NCBI GenBank assembly: GCA_033026295.1
Contig: CM065182.1
Coordinates: 434,001 to 498,000 of the forward strand
Source of the DNA: Channa striata
Taxonomy: Eukaryota; Chordata; Actinopteri; Anabantiformes; Channidae
Length of the DNA: 64,000 nucleotides
Reading direction: 5' to 3'
Position numbers and translations under genes: made by a program. The notes beneath the pieces were generated by a model. It was not told the DNA's origin. It did no database searches and worked only from the letters and a program-made list of their open reading frames with translations. Of this stretch, positions 22,533 to 33,990 are shown piece by piece (positions within the stretch are counted from its first letter, which is position 1; every line of letters begins with the position of its first letter).

Positions 22533-22538
22533 AATAAA
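22533..22538 (+). terminator. ins: Polyadenylation signal of ins
   Basis: AATAAA about 100 bases after the insulin stop codon, giving a short 3' UTR. Confidence 0.75.
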
Positions 22539-22544
22539 GTGCTG

Positions 22545-23450
22545 TGAATTGAAGAAATTTCCTGAGTGTCTGTCATCATTCACACAGAGGACGTGCACAG
22601 TTTTCTCTCTTTCTGCATTACACAGTCAACGCACAATAAAAAACAATAAAATGAACAATTAATTCACAAGCAGGTTTATGAAAAAAATTCGGAATCGGCC
22701 TCAAGAATTCTTAGTTTCTATTTAAAAGCGCGTTTCCGGTCTTTCTGCAACTGTAAAAGGTGCCGAATGGGCAAAAGCCCTTTTTCCCAGTTCAGTACGA
22801 GCATATGGAACTGGACTGGACTTGTTTATCCTATTGTGCATGGTTTTGTAATAACTGCATTTTATTTTTTATAACCGCAAACCTGCCACCTGAGAAGATG
22901 GCGGACAAAGCTACACCAGGCAGGACACAAGTTATTAGATGTTATTTTGCGAGCCTCTTGTAAAGGGAGACACGGTTAATAAACATCTTCTAAAGTTTCG
23001 TGTGTGCTCATCATTCTGTAAGTTTTATTTTGAGTGAGTATTCATATTTCCTAGTTTGAATTTAACACAGAATTTAGTTTTTTAAAGGGTACATGAAAAA
23101 TTAAAGCCTGTATTTAAGTGAAAAATGCAAATTACTGATTCGCGTTTAACAGAATTTATATTTATTTATAGATTATAAATAAATAATATCCTATAACACA
23201 AATGATAGATTATGATATGATATTATTTTCACTGTGTTTCGGGCCTGAGTTTCTGCTGTGTGGGCACGGACAGGACGCTGACATTCACTGAAATACTCAT
23301 GTTCATAATAATAAACAGATATAAATATAAAAATAGAAGGCAGATAAATGATGACGACGATAATAAATCGTTAGAGAGACAAATAAAGTTACGGGTTTGG
23401 AAACGCTCTGAACACGTTTTAATACGTCGGTGGATTCGTCCGGGGTCCGG
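22545..23450. other. Intergenic spacer between ins and nipal4
   Basis: Only about 1.1 kb separates the insulin poly(A) signal from the start codon of the next gene. No extra gene is recognised. The left part is AT-rich. Confidence 0.6.
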
Positions 23451-23454
23451 CTGC

Positions 23455-23660
23455 ATTTCCTGTGCGCGCGCGCGCGCGCGCTGGGCGGGGCGGGGCCGCC
23501 GAGGCACCTGCCGAGGCGCGCGCGCTCAGGTGTGGCTTTGTTTGCCTCCCGCCCGGGTCCGTCGCTGCGTTGGATACAGGTTCTCTACCTGCCGAACCCG
23601 CCCTTCCGAACAGGAAAACGCGGCGCTCGGACGTTTCCGGGACCGTTTTCTGTTTTTTTG
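23455..23660 (+). promoter_or_regulatory. GC-rich promoter / CpG cluster of nipal4
   Basis: An abrupt GC- and CpG-rich block contains a (CG)n run at about 23464-23480 and GC boxes (GGGCGGGGCGGGGCC). It lies immediately upstream of the nipal4 ATG at 23683, and no TATA box is evident. This fits a broad CpG-type promoter. The start site itself cannot be fixed by reading. Confidence 0.65.
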
Positions 23661-23682
23661 TGAAACGGACCGAGTCGGCACG

Positions 23683-26600
23683 ATGCCGGATGTTCAACTG
23701 AGCAACGAGACCTGCAAGAACGGTGAGTTTTCCCGTGGACTCCAGACAAACAGGCGTCAGTCACTTACGGACTGTCAGCGCCGTTATCGTGGACATGGTC
23801 CAGGTTTGGGCCTGACGGTCCAGGTGGCACCTACGCGACTAAAGCCCGTTTGTTTCCTGTTCCAAAGTCAGTGATGTCCTTGTATTTGAAGGTGAACCAG
23901 GACCTGACATCATCAACAAGACCTAAGCTGCGCCGCTTTAAATGTTCTTAAAGGATTTGGCATTTTTGCACCATTTGAGATTTGAACTTTTAATTTGTAG
24001 GGATGTTCTGACCGGAAGAGGAGCAGCGTAAATGTTCTAATTAAATAAATGTAGATCACAAACCCCATGAAGACATTCTGGCACCAACATGAAACCTTTG
24101 TTTCATGAAGAGACGGGGCGACAGACACGGATGTGGGCTGTCACATGGCGTTTTCCGACACCAAAGTGGTTAAAGGAGTCACAACAAAAGAAGTTTTAAC
24201 TGTGTGTGGGAGCGACACCCCCATGAATGGACTCTTTTCTGATATAGTTCCTCCATAGTTATGAACCCGGTCCATAAACTGAACCTGCTCCACGCTGTGT
24301 CACTTCTGATCTGTTGTGTTGGTGTCAGGAGACAAAATGACGAGAAGTGTGTCACTGTCTAAATATTTATGGACCTGATTGGTTGCGGTTCAGTGAACCA
24401 TGAAGTTCCTGTCTGTGTGTTAAAAGAGACACTGTCTGCAGTCCTGGACTGGGTCTAATCCAGTGTTTGCAGGTGTTAATTTGAACACACCAGGACAACA
24501 AATCCCCCCAGAGGAAACATGTGGACCTGAAGGCTGCGGTCTGAACCAGGGCCAGAACCTTCATCATTGTTGTTGGATCAGGTTTTTAGGGCTTGAATCA
24601 TTCATGAAGTGACAGCTCGACGGTGTCAGGACGCAGGGATCAGGTCCGGCGGCCCACTTCACAGTCCCCGGTTCAATACGCAGGGTTTCGGAGAAAGATG
24701 TGTGGATGTGATTACTGCATTTGTCGAGTCCCGTCCTTTGTGCCGCTGAAGCTCGAGGCTCGAGCTCGTTCCTCAGCTCCCCTGCGATCACTGATTGGAA
24801 GTCCCTTTGTACTGTGGAAGCTGCAGGCTTCATGTGAAACACATCATGTTTGATATGGATCTGACATCACGTCATTAAATTAATAATATGAATAATAATG
24901 ATGTTGATAACATATGAGAACCCTCCTCCTCATTTTCTGTTCTCTGGTTGCTGAACTTCACGTCACCTGTAATTGGGATCGTGTGCTGCAGTTCTCATCA
25001 GTGTTTGTGCTACGAGCTGTTGCTCATTAATATTCATGATGACGCTGATCATTCCTTCTCACCTCCTCTACATCCCAGCATGCAATGCAAGGCAGGATAA
25101 CAGAACAGAACAGCTTCTCAGTGGGACCAAATGGAAGTTTGCAGGTTGACTAACATCAGTGTGTTGTCGTCTCTGTCTATCAGGTAGAGTTGGCGCTGTA
25201 GTCGTCACCGTCCGCTGACCTCCGACCTTTCCCCTCCACGTTTGTTCTTCACAGTCGCTCCCTGTTTGGTTTCTATCCGCGGCTCGTTAACACTTATCTT
25301 AGTCTCCGTGTTGACACTGTCAATATTGAGCTGCCCTGCTAATGCTCCTGTCCACACGTTGGTCAAGCCGGTGTTACATGACACGCCAATTTGTGGGGAG
25401 GAGTTGAGTCGCGCCCTCATGCACACGCAGGCTAAACACAGACTAAATTACAGCTAAACCTGATCTGCCACTGTGTGGATGTCGCTCTCTTATTACTGAT
25501 GCACAAAGCTGAAAGCCTGTGACACTGTGGGTTTCCGGGTCAGTTCGATTCCTCTCTTCAGCCGGGAACAGCAGACAAGCAAATATTTGCAGATGAGGTC
25601 GTATACAAAACCGGCAGGTCAGGCTAACGGATCAGCTCTGCAGAGATCCAAACAGAACCACGTGAATCTTTTAATGGAAATGTCCAGCATACAGGGATTG
25701 TGCGGTGAGAGGAGAAATCTGAGCGGAAAGTGTCACGTTCCTGACTGACTGATAATCGGAGGTTTGCTGAAGGCTACACGTGTTGTGTGGATACAGTGTT
25801 TCTGAACAGAGTTGGTGAAGTTGACGTCGCAGCGTGTCAACTGTTGGGGACGCACGGGACAGACAAGCACTAAGCCTGCTGTGGGACAGTGATGGTCCTG
25901 GTTCGTTTGGCTACAGTGTCTATGTACTGTTGAGGTTTGAGCTGAAGCTTTGGTTCTGGATGCACAGCAGAAACTCAGGATAACCAGGTTCATGTCTTTA
26001 TGCAAATGCAAACACACTGACAGGTTTTTAAAAAAAGGGGTTTTATGATCAACAACCTGAACTTAACAGCTAGTTCAGGTCTGCGGTGGACTTAACTGGA
26101 CCTAGTAACTGCTGCTGAACAGGAAATGTTCACGTGTCTCTGCAGGCTCTGTGGTGACCCTGTGGTGTGGCTCGCAGGCCGCAGTGTGTGTGCTCACCGG
26201 GGATTCGAAGCCGTTCTACGCACAGCTGAACAACATCACTCAGGGCGCAGGTAAACACACACGTTCACAGTCGGGCAAAGCTTAACACCGACGCAAACCT
26301 CTTTGAGGGGGAAATGGTCGATCTCAGATAAAACTGAGACGCTGCGGATGCTCCCAAGTTTGTACAAGCAGCAACAAGAAGTCAGGGTATGAAAAGTAAT
26401 TCTTTATACCGCAGTAGATGAAACCTCAATCTGCACTGCAGTAAACGCTCCATATTCCATCGTTGATGGGATCAGACAAACATAAAACTATGTTTATACC
26501 AAAGTGCAGAAACATCTTGCAGCTTTTAGTCACTTTCCACTGCAGAGATGCTGATGCTGAACTGGGATTAACTGACAGATTAACGTTCACATTTATAGGT

Positions 26601-28320
26601 AAAATAAAAAAGGCAGTTTACTGACTCTTATGAATTAAGGATGATGACGTATTAAATATACATATTTTTTGATTCATCCAGCTCAGACATTATTTTCACA
26701 CTGTTTATGAGATGTTTCATTTGATGTGTGCTCTGCTTGGTGCAACCCACACATGCTTCCCACACTCAGCAACCTGGAAAAGATATTAATTAATAATTTT
26801 TCCTTCATTGTTTAGGAAAGACAGTCACAGTCACATTCCCATTTAATACTAATGTAATCTCACATAAATCTAGACTTGACATTAATTTAAGCAACTTTTC
26901 AAATCTATCCCACCCTTCTTTTAATAATCACACACATTCAATATTTATTTTAAAGTATTTGCTCATGCTACGCATGGTAGCGCCTCTTCTTTTCAGCAGT
27001 GCTCAGTGGTCTGCCAGAATATAACTTTAATAATGATATACCAGGTAGTTGTTGCAACCCTGACATGATTAGGCTACCTAATGGCAATAGAAGAACACTA
27101 ATTATATCATGGAAAATATAGGAATTTATTTTAAATATGGAGATTATGCTAAAACACACATACATTTTAATAGAGAAATGACACTGCCCCCCTTTGAGTG
27201 AACTGAGTAAGATGCAGCTCTGTTGCTAAACATTCCTAACGTTAGGAATAGATGCCAAAACTCCAACTGGGAGCAAACAATAAAAATTATTTAGCAAAAA
27301 TGTCTAAATTGACATAGAATAATTAGCTCGGCTCCAAATGATATTTTTAATACAGAAATACATTTATTTTAAATGTAACAGTGACCAACGATGATCTGCT
27401 GAGCTCAGTGGATCTCATCACTTCCACAGGAACCTGAGCAGAACCTATTGTCTCTGGTTCTGCTGCCATTCTGTTCTTCTTCACCTTTTTTTCTGTGACT
27501 TCCTGAAAACTCATTTCCAGGTGAAACTTGTTCCAGGTGCTTGTTCAGACAGCGACCGGCTTCTTCACAGCACGATGAGCGTGAAGCCTTAATTTGACTG
27601 TGAGGTGGAGTTTCTGTTTGGGAAGCTAATTTTAGCCTCAGGAGCAACACTGCCTGTTTCCATCTTCTCCAGTCACCCAGCATGCAACAAGAGCATTTAT
27701 TCCAATAATCATAATCACACATTTTTATGCAACCTGCGTTCTGTAGAATATTGGGTCCTGTCTCTAAAATCACAGCAAGAAAACTGAATCCAGTCCTGTA
27801 CTGTATCTTTGAGATGATAAAACATACACATCTTTACTCCACATGTCATATTCCATTACATGTGTAATATTTGCTGCTTCATCAAACGTCCATTCACCTG
27901 TGATGTCTGTGTGTTGCTCTTTGTCCCACATGACAGAAAACTGTTTCCTAATAAACCCCGTCTGATTGGTCAGTGTTGTTATCATGAAAACCGGTTCTCC
28001 CGCTCTGATGACGGGGAACACACCTCCCACACACACTCACTGACCCACTGTTTGCCTCCAGATGTGCAGACAAACAGGACGTACAACCTGTGGCTGGGCC
28101 TGAGTCTGGCCCTGCTATCGGCGTTCCTGATTGGTGGGAGCGTCATACTCAAGAAAAAAGCTCTTCTCCGATTGGCCAGGAACGGACACACCAGAGCCGG
28201 TGAGTAGAGCTGGATGGATGGTGGAGAAAGAGGTCTCACGCCCACCTGAACGTCTTTAGTTTTACCTGCAGATCGCTAAGGTGTTCACAGACACACACCA
28301 GCATGGCTTTTTAAGTGAAA

Positions 28321-28355
<35 letters not shown>

Positions 28356-31300
28356 AGGTGATGGAGGCCACGGATACCTGAAGGACTGGCTGTGGTGGGG
28401 GGGGCTGTTAACCAGTAAGAACTGTGCACACCGCAGGAAAATTACACATTGGACATTTGTCCTGTTTCACCCAGAGTCAGGAGACAAAGATACAAATCAG
28501 TAAAGCTGATCTAAATAGAAAACGATGATCAGACGATGGTCTCAAAATACTAATTAATGTCACGTCACATTTTTTTCAATCTATTGCGTAGTCATTAAGA
28601 TAAATGGTCTAAACTAGTGTAAACCTGTTCCATGTAACTGGCGCCCGAAGTGCTTCACGCCAACAGTGACCACGCAGGGCGCTGGCCGGACCCTCCACCA
28701 CGAAACCACCAAACAATGAGTGACACATCCGAAGATTGAGTTCTAGGTTAGAAACATTTCGCCATCTGGAAGATAGAAACTTTAATTCAGACTGAAGAAG
28801 CTGTTGGTCTTCTGGTCTTCTGGTCTTCTGGTCTTCTGGTCTAGAACTGGAAAGAAGACAAGTTGACATGATTCAATCTTCAGATCACCGGAGAATCTTC
28901 GCCGAAATAAGTGACACGTGTGCATTCGTTGTTCGAATCCCTGAAACAAATGAGCTCCAGGGAGGAAGTTAAATAAAAAAAACGTATAGAGCCATTAAAT
29001 TCTACCTTTTGCCATCCGATGTAAAACATTTAGTTTGACCCGAGTTCAGTGGTGCTCAGTTTTTCTTAGCAACAGTTCCCAGTTTTAGTTAAACATGACA
29101 AAAGTAAGCAGTCTTCGTAATAACTGTGTATTGGGATCTGAATCTTTCAAAATCTGTAATATTCACTAAACTTCTACAAAAACTTTTTTTTTCTTATTTA
29201 TTAAATTTTTGAAGAATGAGTGTTCCTCATTCATCAGGGACATTCTCCCATTTTAACCTGCATCAAGAGTTAAAGTCTGTTCAGGTGTTTTGACTAAAGG
29301 CTGAGCTCCCTCCGATGTAACACGATCTCCAGTTTGGGAAGTTTTGGGAGTAAATGTTGCATTAAATAATAAATGAAATTCATGGATCAACTTTCAACAG
29401 TGGCTGTTGACCGTCCTCCTTTTCTGCTAAGTGACAAGTTGATTTAAAACAAAGAAGGAATGAATTCGAAACAGGCCTAAATTTCTCTTGGAAGTTGATA
29501 TCCATTGTTTTGCAGGGAGGGACTAATGATAAGAGGACACAGGAGACAGTATCGGGTCACGTTAAGGACACTTTGTTGACGAACTAAGCCAACACCGGTT
29601 CAGGCGTCGCCAAGGAAACGAAGAACTGATTGAATGAGGCATTTTTCATAAAGAAAAAACGGAAATAACCAAATAAATTAACTGTAGAGACACAAAGGTG
29701 GAATGATGAGGGACATGAAGGCAGCAGCAGCTGTTTACAGACAGACAGGGCAGATGGCAGACTGGTCCAGACTGGTCCAGACTGGTCCACGCTGGTCAGT
29801 CTCAGGTGTTCGATGTCACTACTAATGTCAGCAGTGGTTCTTACATGAGGACTAACCTTCAACTGCCCCATTTGCAGTGGGAGCAGGAGAAGCCTGTAAC
29901 TTCGTCGCCTACATGTTTGCTCCGGCCACGCTGGTGACTCCTCTGGGCGCTCTGAGTGTCCTCATCAGGTACCTGTGGGTCTCAAAGTGTCCGTCTCTTC
30001 ATAGTAAGGGGGGGGCAGAGGGGGGTTGAATATTGTGTCTTCTAATGATCTTGATGTGTGTTCGGGAATGTGGTGTTAAGCTCACTCACTTTGGATCAGG
30101 GGATAGTGTGTGTGTGTGTGTGTGTGTGTGTTAACAAAGCATGTGGCGTGTGTTGCAGTGCAGTTCTGTCCTCCTACCTGCTGGGGGAGGTGTTGAACCT
30201 GTTGGGGAAGCTCGGATGCTTCCTGTCCGTGCTGGGAAGCATCTTGTTGGTTATCCACGCGCCAGAGGAACAGGAAGTGACATCTCTGCAGGATATGACC
30301 AATAAGCTGCTGGAGCCCGGTGAGAACATGGATCTTTTATAGCACCTGGATAGTGAATTTAAAAGACGGAGACTTTGGCGTGACGTTGACGTGTTGTCAG
30401 TTTATAAGTTATGATTCATTTAGCGGGATGCACTTTGTGCTGATGCTTGGACAAAATAAAAGAAACACATCTGTGTCTGTATCTTCCGTCTTTTATGAAC
30501 ATTTTCCATGTCTCAGGCTTCCTGGTGTACGCGTCGGCAGTGTTGATGCTGTGCGCGGTGCTCATCCTGTACGTCTGTCCTCGCTTTGGTCGAACCAACA
30601 TCCTGGTCTACATCAGCATCTGCTCGCTGCTTGGAGCCTTCACCGTGTCCGCTGTGAAAGGTCTTGCCATCGCCATCAGCACCGGTGAGGCAGAGTTTGA
30701 TTTAGATATACACCGACTGACAAACAGAACGTTAACGCTTAATCAGAATGACTGGCGAAGATGGGTCTTGTCCTCGTGAGGAGGTGGGTACGGCTTGAAT
30801 TCACAGGATTCCTCCTAATCCGTTGATGAAGTCATCAACTGAAAACTGTAAAACACCATCAGTGATGGGATGGAGATGAAAAATGTTCCTACAGTTTAAA
30901 AAAAACTGCACCAAGTGAATCTCAGTCTGCCCCATAGAAAACTGTAAAACACCATCAGCCTGGCACATCACTAAACGTGTTCCTTAATGGTCCCACAGCG
31001 TTGTGCGTTTAACACTCACCTGTGTGCACACACACCTGCACAGGCGCCTTCAAACCCAACTGTGCATCCTCAGCTCTTATGAACTTTTCCTTGTCTCTGT
31101 CTCTTTGTAGCGGTCCGTGATATCTCGGTGTTTGCTAATCCTCTCACCTGGATCCTGCTGCTAACACTCATCTCCTCCATTGTTACTCAGGTGAGATTTG
31201 TCTCTGATGCTCAGGTGGCTTTCAGTTTTTACACCTGAAAACCATCGAGAAGCAAACGGCAAAGTTGCAGGTTAGAATAAAGGTCTGACGCTGTTTCATG

Positions 31301-32696
31301 TTCAACCAGAGCTGATGCTGCATTTACTGCTTTAAATGACCCACTTGGTCTCAGTTTCACAAATGAACGTTAATCCTGTGACTAACCTGTTGATAAAAGC
31401 GTGTCTGTACTCGGACAAAGATTGTTTGTGTGGGAAGATGTTCCACTCTGGGAAAACCAAAAGAGTGTTGCCTCTTCATGTCAGTTTCAGTTTTTATTAA
31501 TAGACATCAGATAAAAAACTGTAAAAATATTTATACCAGCTGTTTTTGCACCACATATTACCCTGTTTTTAAATCCTTTTGATTTCAGTTACAATGCCAG
31601 TTGTTTTTTCATTGTGCAGTAACACATTGATCTAAATCACTCACTGTGACGTCAGCAGATTTACCACAGGGGCAAGAATATGTGAACGTCACTAGACGCC
31701 TCCTAATTTGCTCAATTGAACACGTGCAAACAATGTATCATAACTCTGGCTTCCGTTGCCTGTGGACACCATTCCAAAACTGCCATAGAGTTTGACACCT
31801 GCAGCTTTGTCTTCCTGCTACGTCTTCTTAAATAGAGCATGTGACTCGGACACGCCCGCGCGTCCTTTGTCTGCAGAGGGTTAAACCAGACCACCTTGTA
31901 GAGTGTGGCATTTTCATCCCAAATAAAATGACACTTCCTGTCTCACCCTCCCCGATATGTCTTTGTCACTTTCTGCAGGTGAACTACCTGAACAAGTCTC
32001 TGGACACCTTCAACACCCTGATGGTCTACCCCATCTACTACGTCCTCTTCACCTCTGTGGTCCTGACCACCTGCATCATCCTCTTTCAGGAGTGGAGGAG
32101 CATGGCGGCCGTGGACGTGGTCACGACGCTGGGAGCCTTCCTGGTCATCGTGGTAGGCGTAGCCATGCTGCACCTCTTCAAGGAGTTGCAGGTGATTGGC
32201 CACAATTCATCAACAGTAATGTGTGTTTGTTTCTGAGCTAAGTTAAAAAATCAAGTTTAGAATGAGTGAAACATGTTGATGAATCGACGGCCGTGAGACG
32301 ACTTTGTTGTGAATTGGCGCGATATAAATAAAGTTGAATTGAATTGATTCTGTCCTCTACAGGGCAGGAACTGTCCTACAGAGGACAGTGTTTACATACA
32401 GCTGCGTGGCCAGTAGCTGTCTTCACCACCAGAAGTGTGGATAATCTGAGAATCCTTTTTTTCCCGTTGTTCTAACGTAGGTGACGCTGAAGGAGCTGAC
32501 CAATCAGCTGTCTCAGCCAGTGGAGAGGGAGGGACTTGCAGAAGAGATTTCAGCCAATGCACAACCAGCAGGAGGTGAAGGAGAAGGAGGAAGTAGGAAT
32601 CAAAAAGAGGATAAATACGGACTGATGGACAACATTGTGATAGAGAGTCTTCCTCCTATGAGAGAGGAAGGACCAAGAGTCTTCATCATCAGCTGA
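23683..32696 (+). CDS. nipal4: NIPA-like magnesium transporter family protein (NIPAL4/ichthyin type)
   Basis: Ten exons: 23683-23722, 26146-26250, 28062-28199, 28358-28414, 29878-29968, 30159-30319, 30517-30684, 31111-31190, 31979-32191 and 32481-32696. All have GT/AG ends and compatible phases, giving 422 residues. A short extracellular-type N-terminus has NxT sites and Cys residues (LSNETCKNG). About nine membrane segments follow, with family motifs FLIGGSVILKKKALLRL, FAPATLVTPLGALSVLIS, RTNILVYISICSLLGAF, VNYLNKSLDTFNT and PIYYVLF. The C-terminus is hydrophilic and ends PRVFIIS. NIPA proteins carry Mg2+ or related cations; NIPAL4 is linked to skin lipid barrier formation in mammals. The N-terminal SNxxCxNGS pattern, the terminal VFII and proximity to gria1 (both at human 5q33) favour NIPAL4 over NIPAL1. 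Intron 1 is 2.4 kb with no gene seen in it. Confidence 0.88.
28322..28353. repeat. (TG)n microsatellite abutting nipal4 exon 4 acceptor
   Basis: A TG run continues to within four bases of the acceptor AG at 28356-28357, so it replaces the usual polypyrimidine tract. Confidence 0.95.
28800..28842. repeat. Tandem 9-bp repeat (TGGTCTTCT)n
   Basis: Four to five near-perfect copies of a 9-base unit in nipal4 intron 4. Expected to vary in length. Confidence 0.9.
29758..29797. repeat. Tandem 10-bp repeat (CAGACTGGTC)n
   Basis: About four copies of a 10-base unit, also in nipal4 intron 4, roughly 80 bases before exon 5. Confidence 0.9.
30105..30131. repeat. (GT)n microsatellite near nipal4 exon 6 acceptor
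   Basis: A GT run ending 27 bases before exon 6 of nipal4, within the branch-point/polypyrimidine window. Confidence 0.95.
32281..32347 (+). mobile_element. LINE 3' tail only
   Basis: Sixty-odd bases ending 'ataaataaagttgaattgaattga', equivalent to the terminal part of the LINE at 9300-10112. A severely truncated insertion in nipal4 intron 9. Confidence 0.75.
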
Positions 32697-33855
32697 AGTA
32701 AGACAGAAGCAGGACAGACTCACAGGTTTGTGTTTCCTGTCTGGACTCATCCTCATTCTGACTGATTCTCTAAGTCTCGTGTGATTTTTTTAAAATATAT
32801 TTATTTATTTTTTAAGGCCTCTAGTTTCACTACCGAGGTCGATCAGCTTTGACACAAAGCAGTTCACATGCACCCGAACACATCGCGCAGCAAAGAAAAT
32901 ACTCACCACTAATGAGACAGAATGAAATCCGAGTTCAACAATGAGTAAAATGAAACCAAACAACTGTAGCTGTGTCTCCCGTTCAACTCCTGCATCCTTC
33001 AAGGCTGCATTTGAAGTCCAGTTGTGAGACCGTGTATAACAGGGATTTACCATTTCAAGATGTGGCCCAGTCAATTCAAAGATCCTGACGCAGAGTCAAA
33101 CAACAACAAATGCTCCAAGAACAAGGGGCCTGGAAGCTTAACTGATGGTAGGGATGTTTTTTAGTTCCCCGGAAGTGACACATTTTTTTTAGGAAGCCAT
33201 TAGCCATAAATCTTCATCACCTTATTTGCTGCAATTCTCCAAGACGTAATGTTAATCAGCATCTTCAGGCTGTTCTTTAATGTTTTATAGTCGACAAATC
33301 CCACGTGATCCCGAGTGTTGCCACGTGACCTCGTCAAGCCCACAGAGGTTAAATACTGGTGTCTCCTGACACGTCGATCAGAACTGACCGAGCCTCTTGT
33401 CTATAAGAACCAAGAACCTTAAACGAGTCCAGTTGTCACTGAGAAGTGGTTTATGTTTCTCAAGCACTTTATTCCACTTTTAATTATTATTATTACTCAG
33501 AGTGTAGGATTTTACAGACTTTATTCTCACTTTTGACGAAATGTTTCTGTGGAAATTTCCTTTTGCTCAGTGTTGGTGTGTCTCAGGGCGGAAGAACTGA
33601 GATGTTTCTATCTTTTCACCACTGATTCAATATTTCCTCACTTCTTTGTGACAAACAGCTTGAGGTTCGTTAGCCAGCAGAACAAGTTTACCGCCGTCAA
33701 ACTAGAGGCTCAAACTGAGCAGTTTCTATTTTACTGAAGGATTAAAAAAATGAAGGATTTAGTTTTTTTAAACCTCTGTCTTTTAATTTGAAACCCTAGT
33801 GTTTGGACAGTTGTTTCCTCTCTGCTGATGACCGGAGTCTGTGACGCAGCCTGAC

Positions 33856-33888
<33 letters not shown>

Positions 33889-33990
33889 CGTATGATGCTG
33901 CCCGTCTCTCGTTCAGCGTGTTCTTCACAAAAACCATAAGTACGTGACCCTGTATCGTGTCTTCAGCTCCTCTGACGATGAATAAAATGA
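32697..33990 (+). other. Presumed nipal4 3' UTR and flank
   Basis: No further coding sequence follows the stop. A (CA)n microsatellite lies at about 33858-33886. The best downstream AATAAA is at 33981-33986, which would give a UTR of about 1.3 kb. The boundary is inferred. Confidence 0.4.

Noticed and set aside
27860..28207. 115-codon ORF over nipal4 exon 3
   Set aside because: Only the part from 28062 is coding. The upstream part is intron 2 read through the acceptor.
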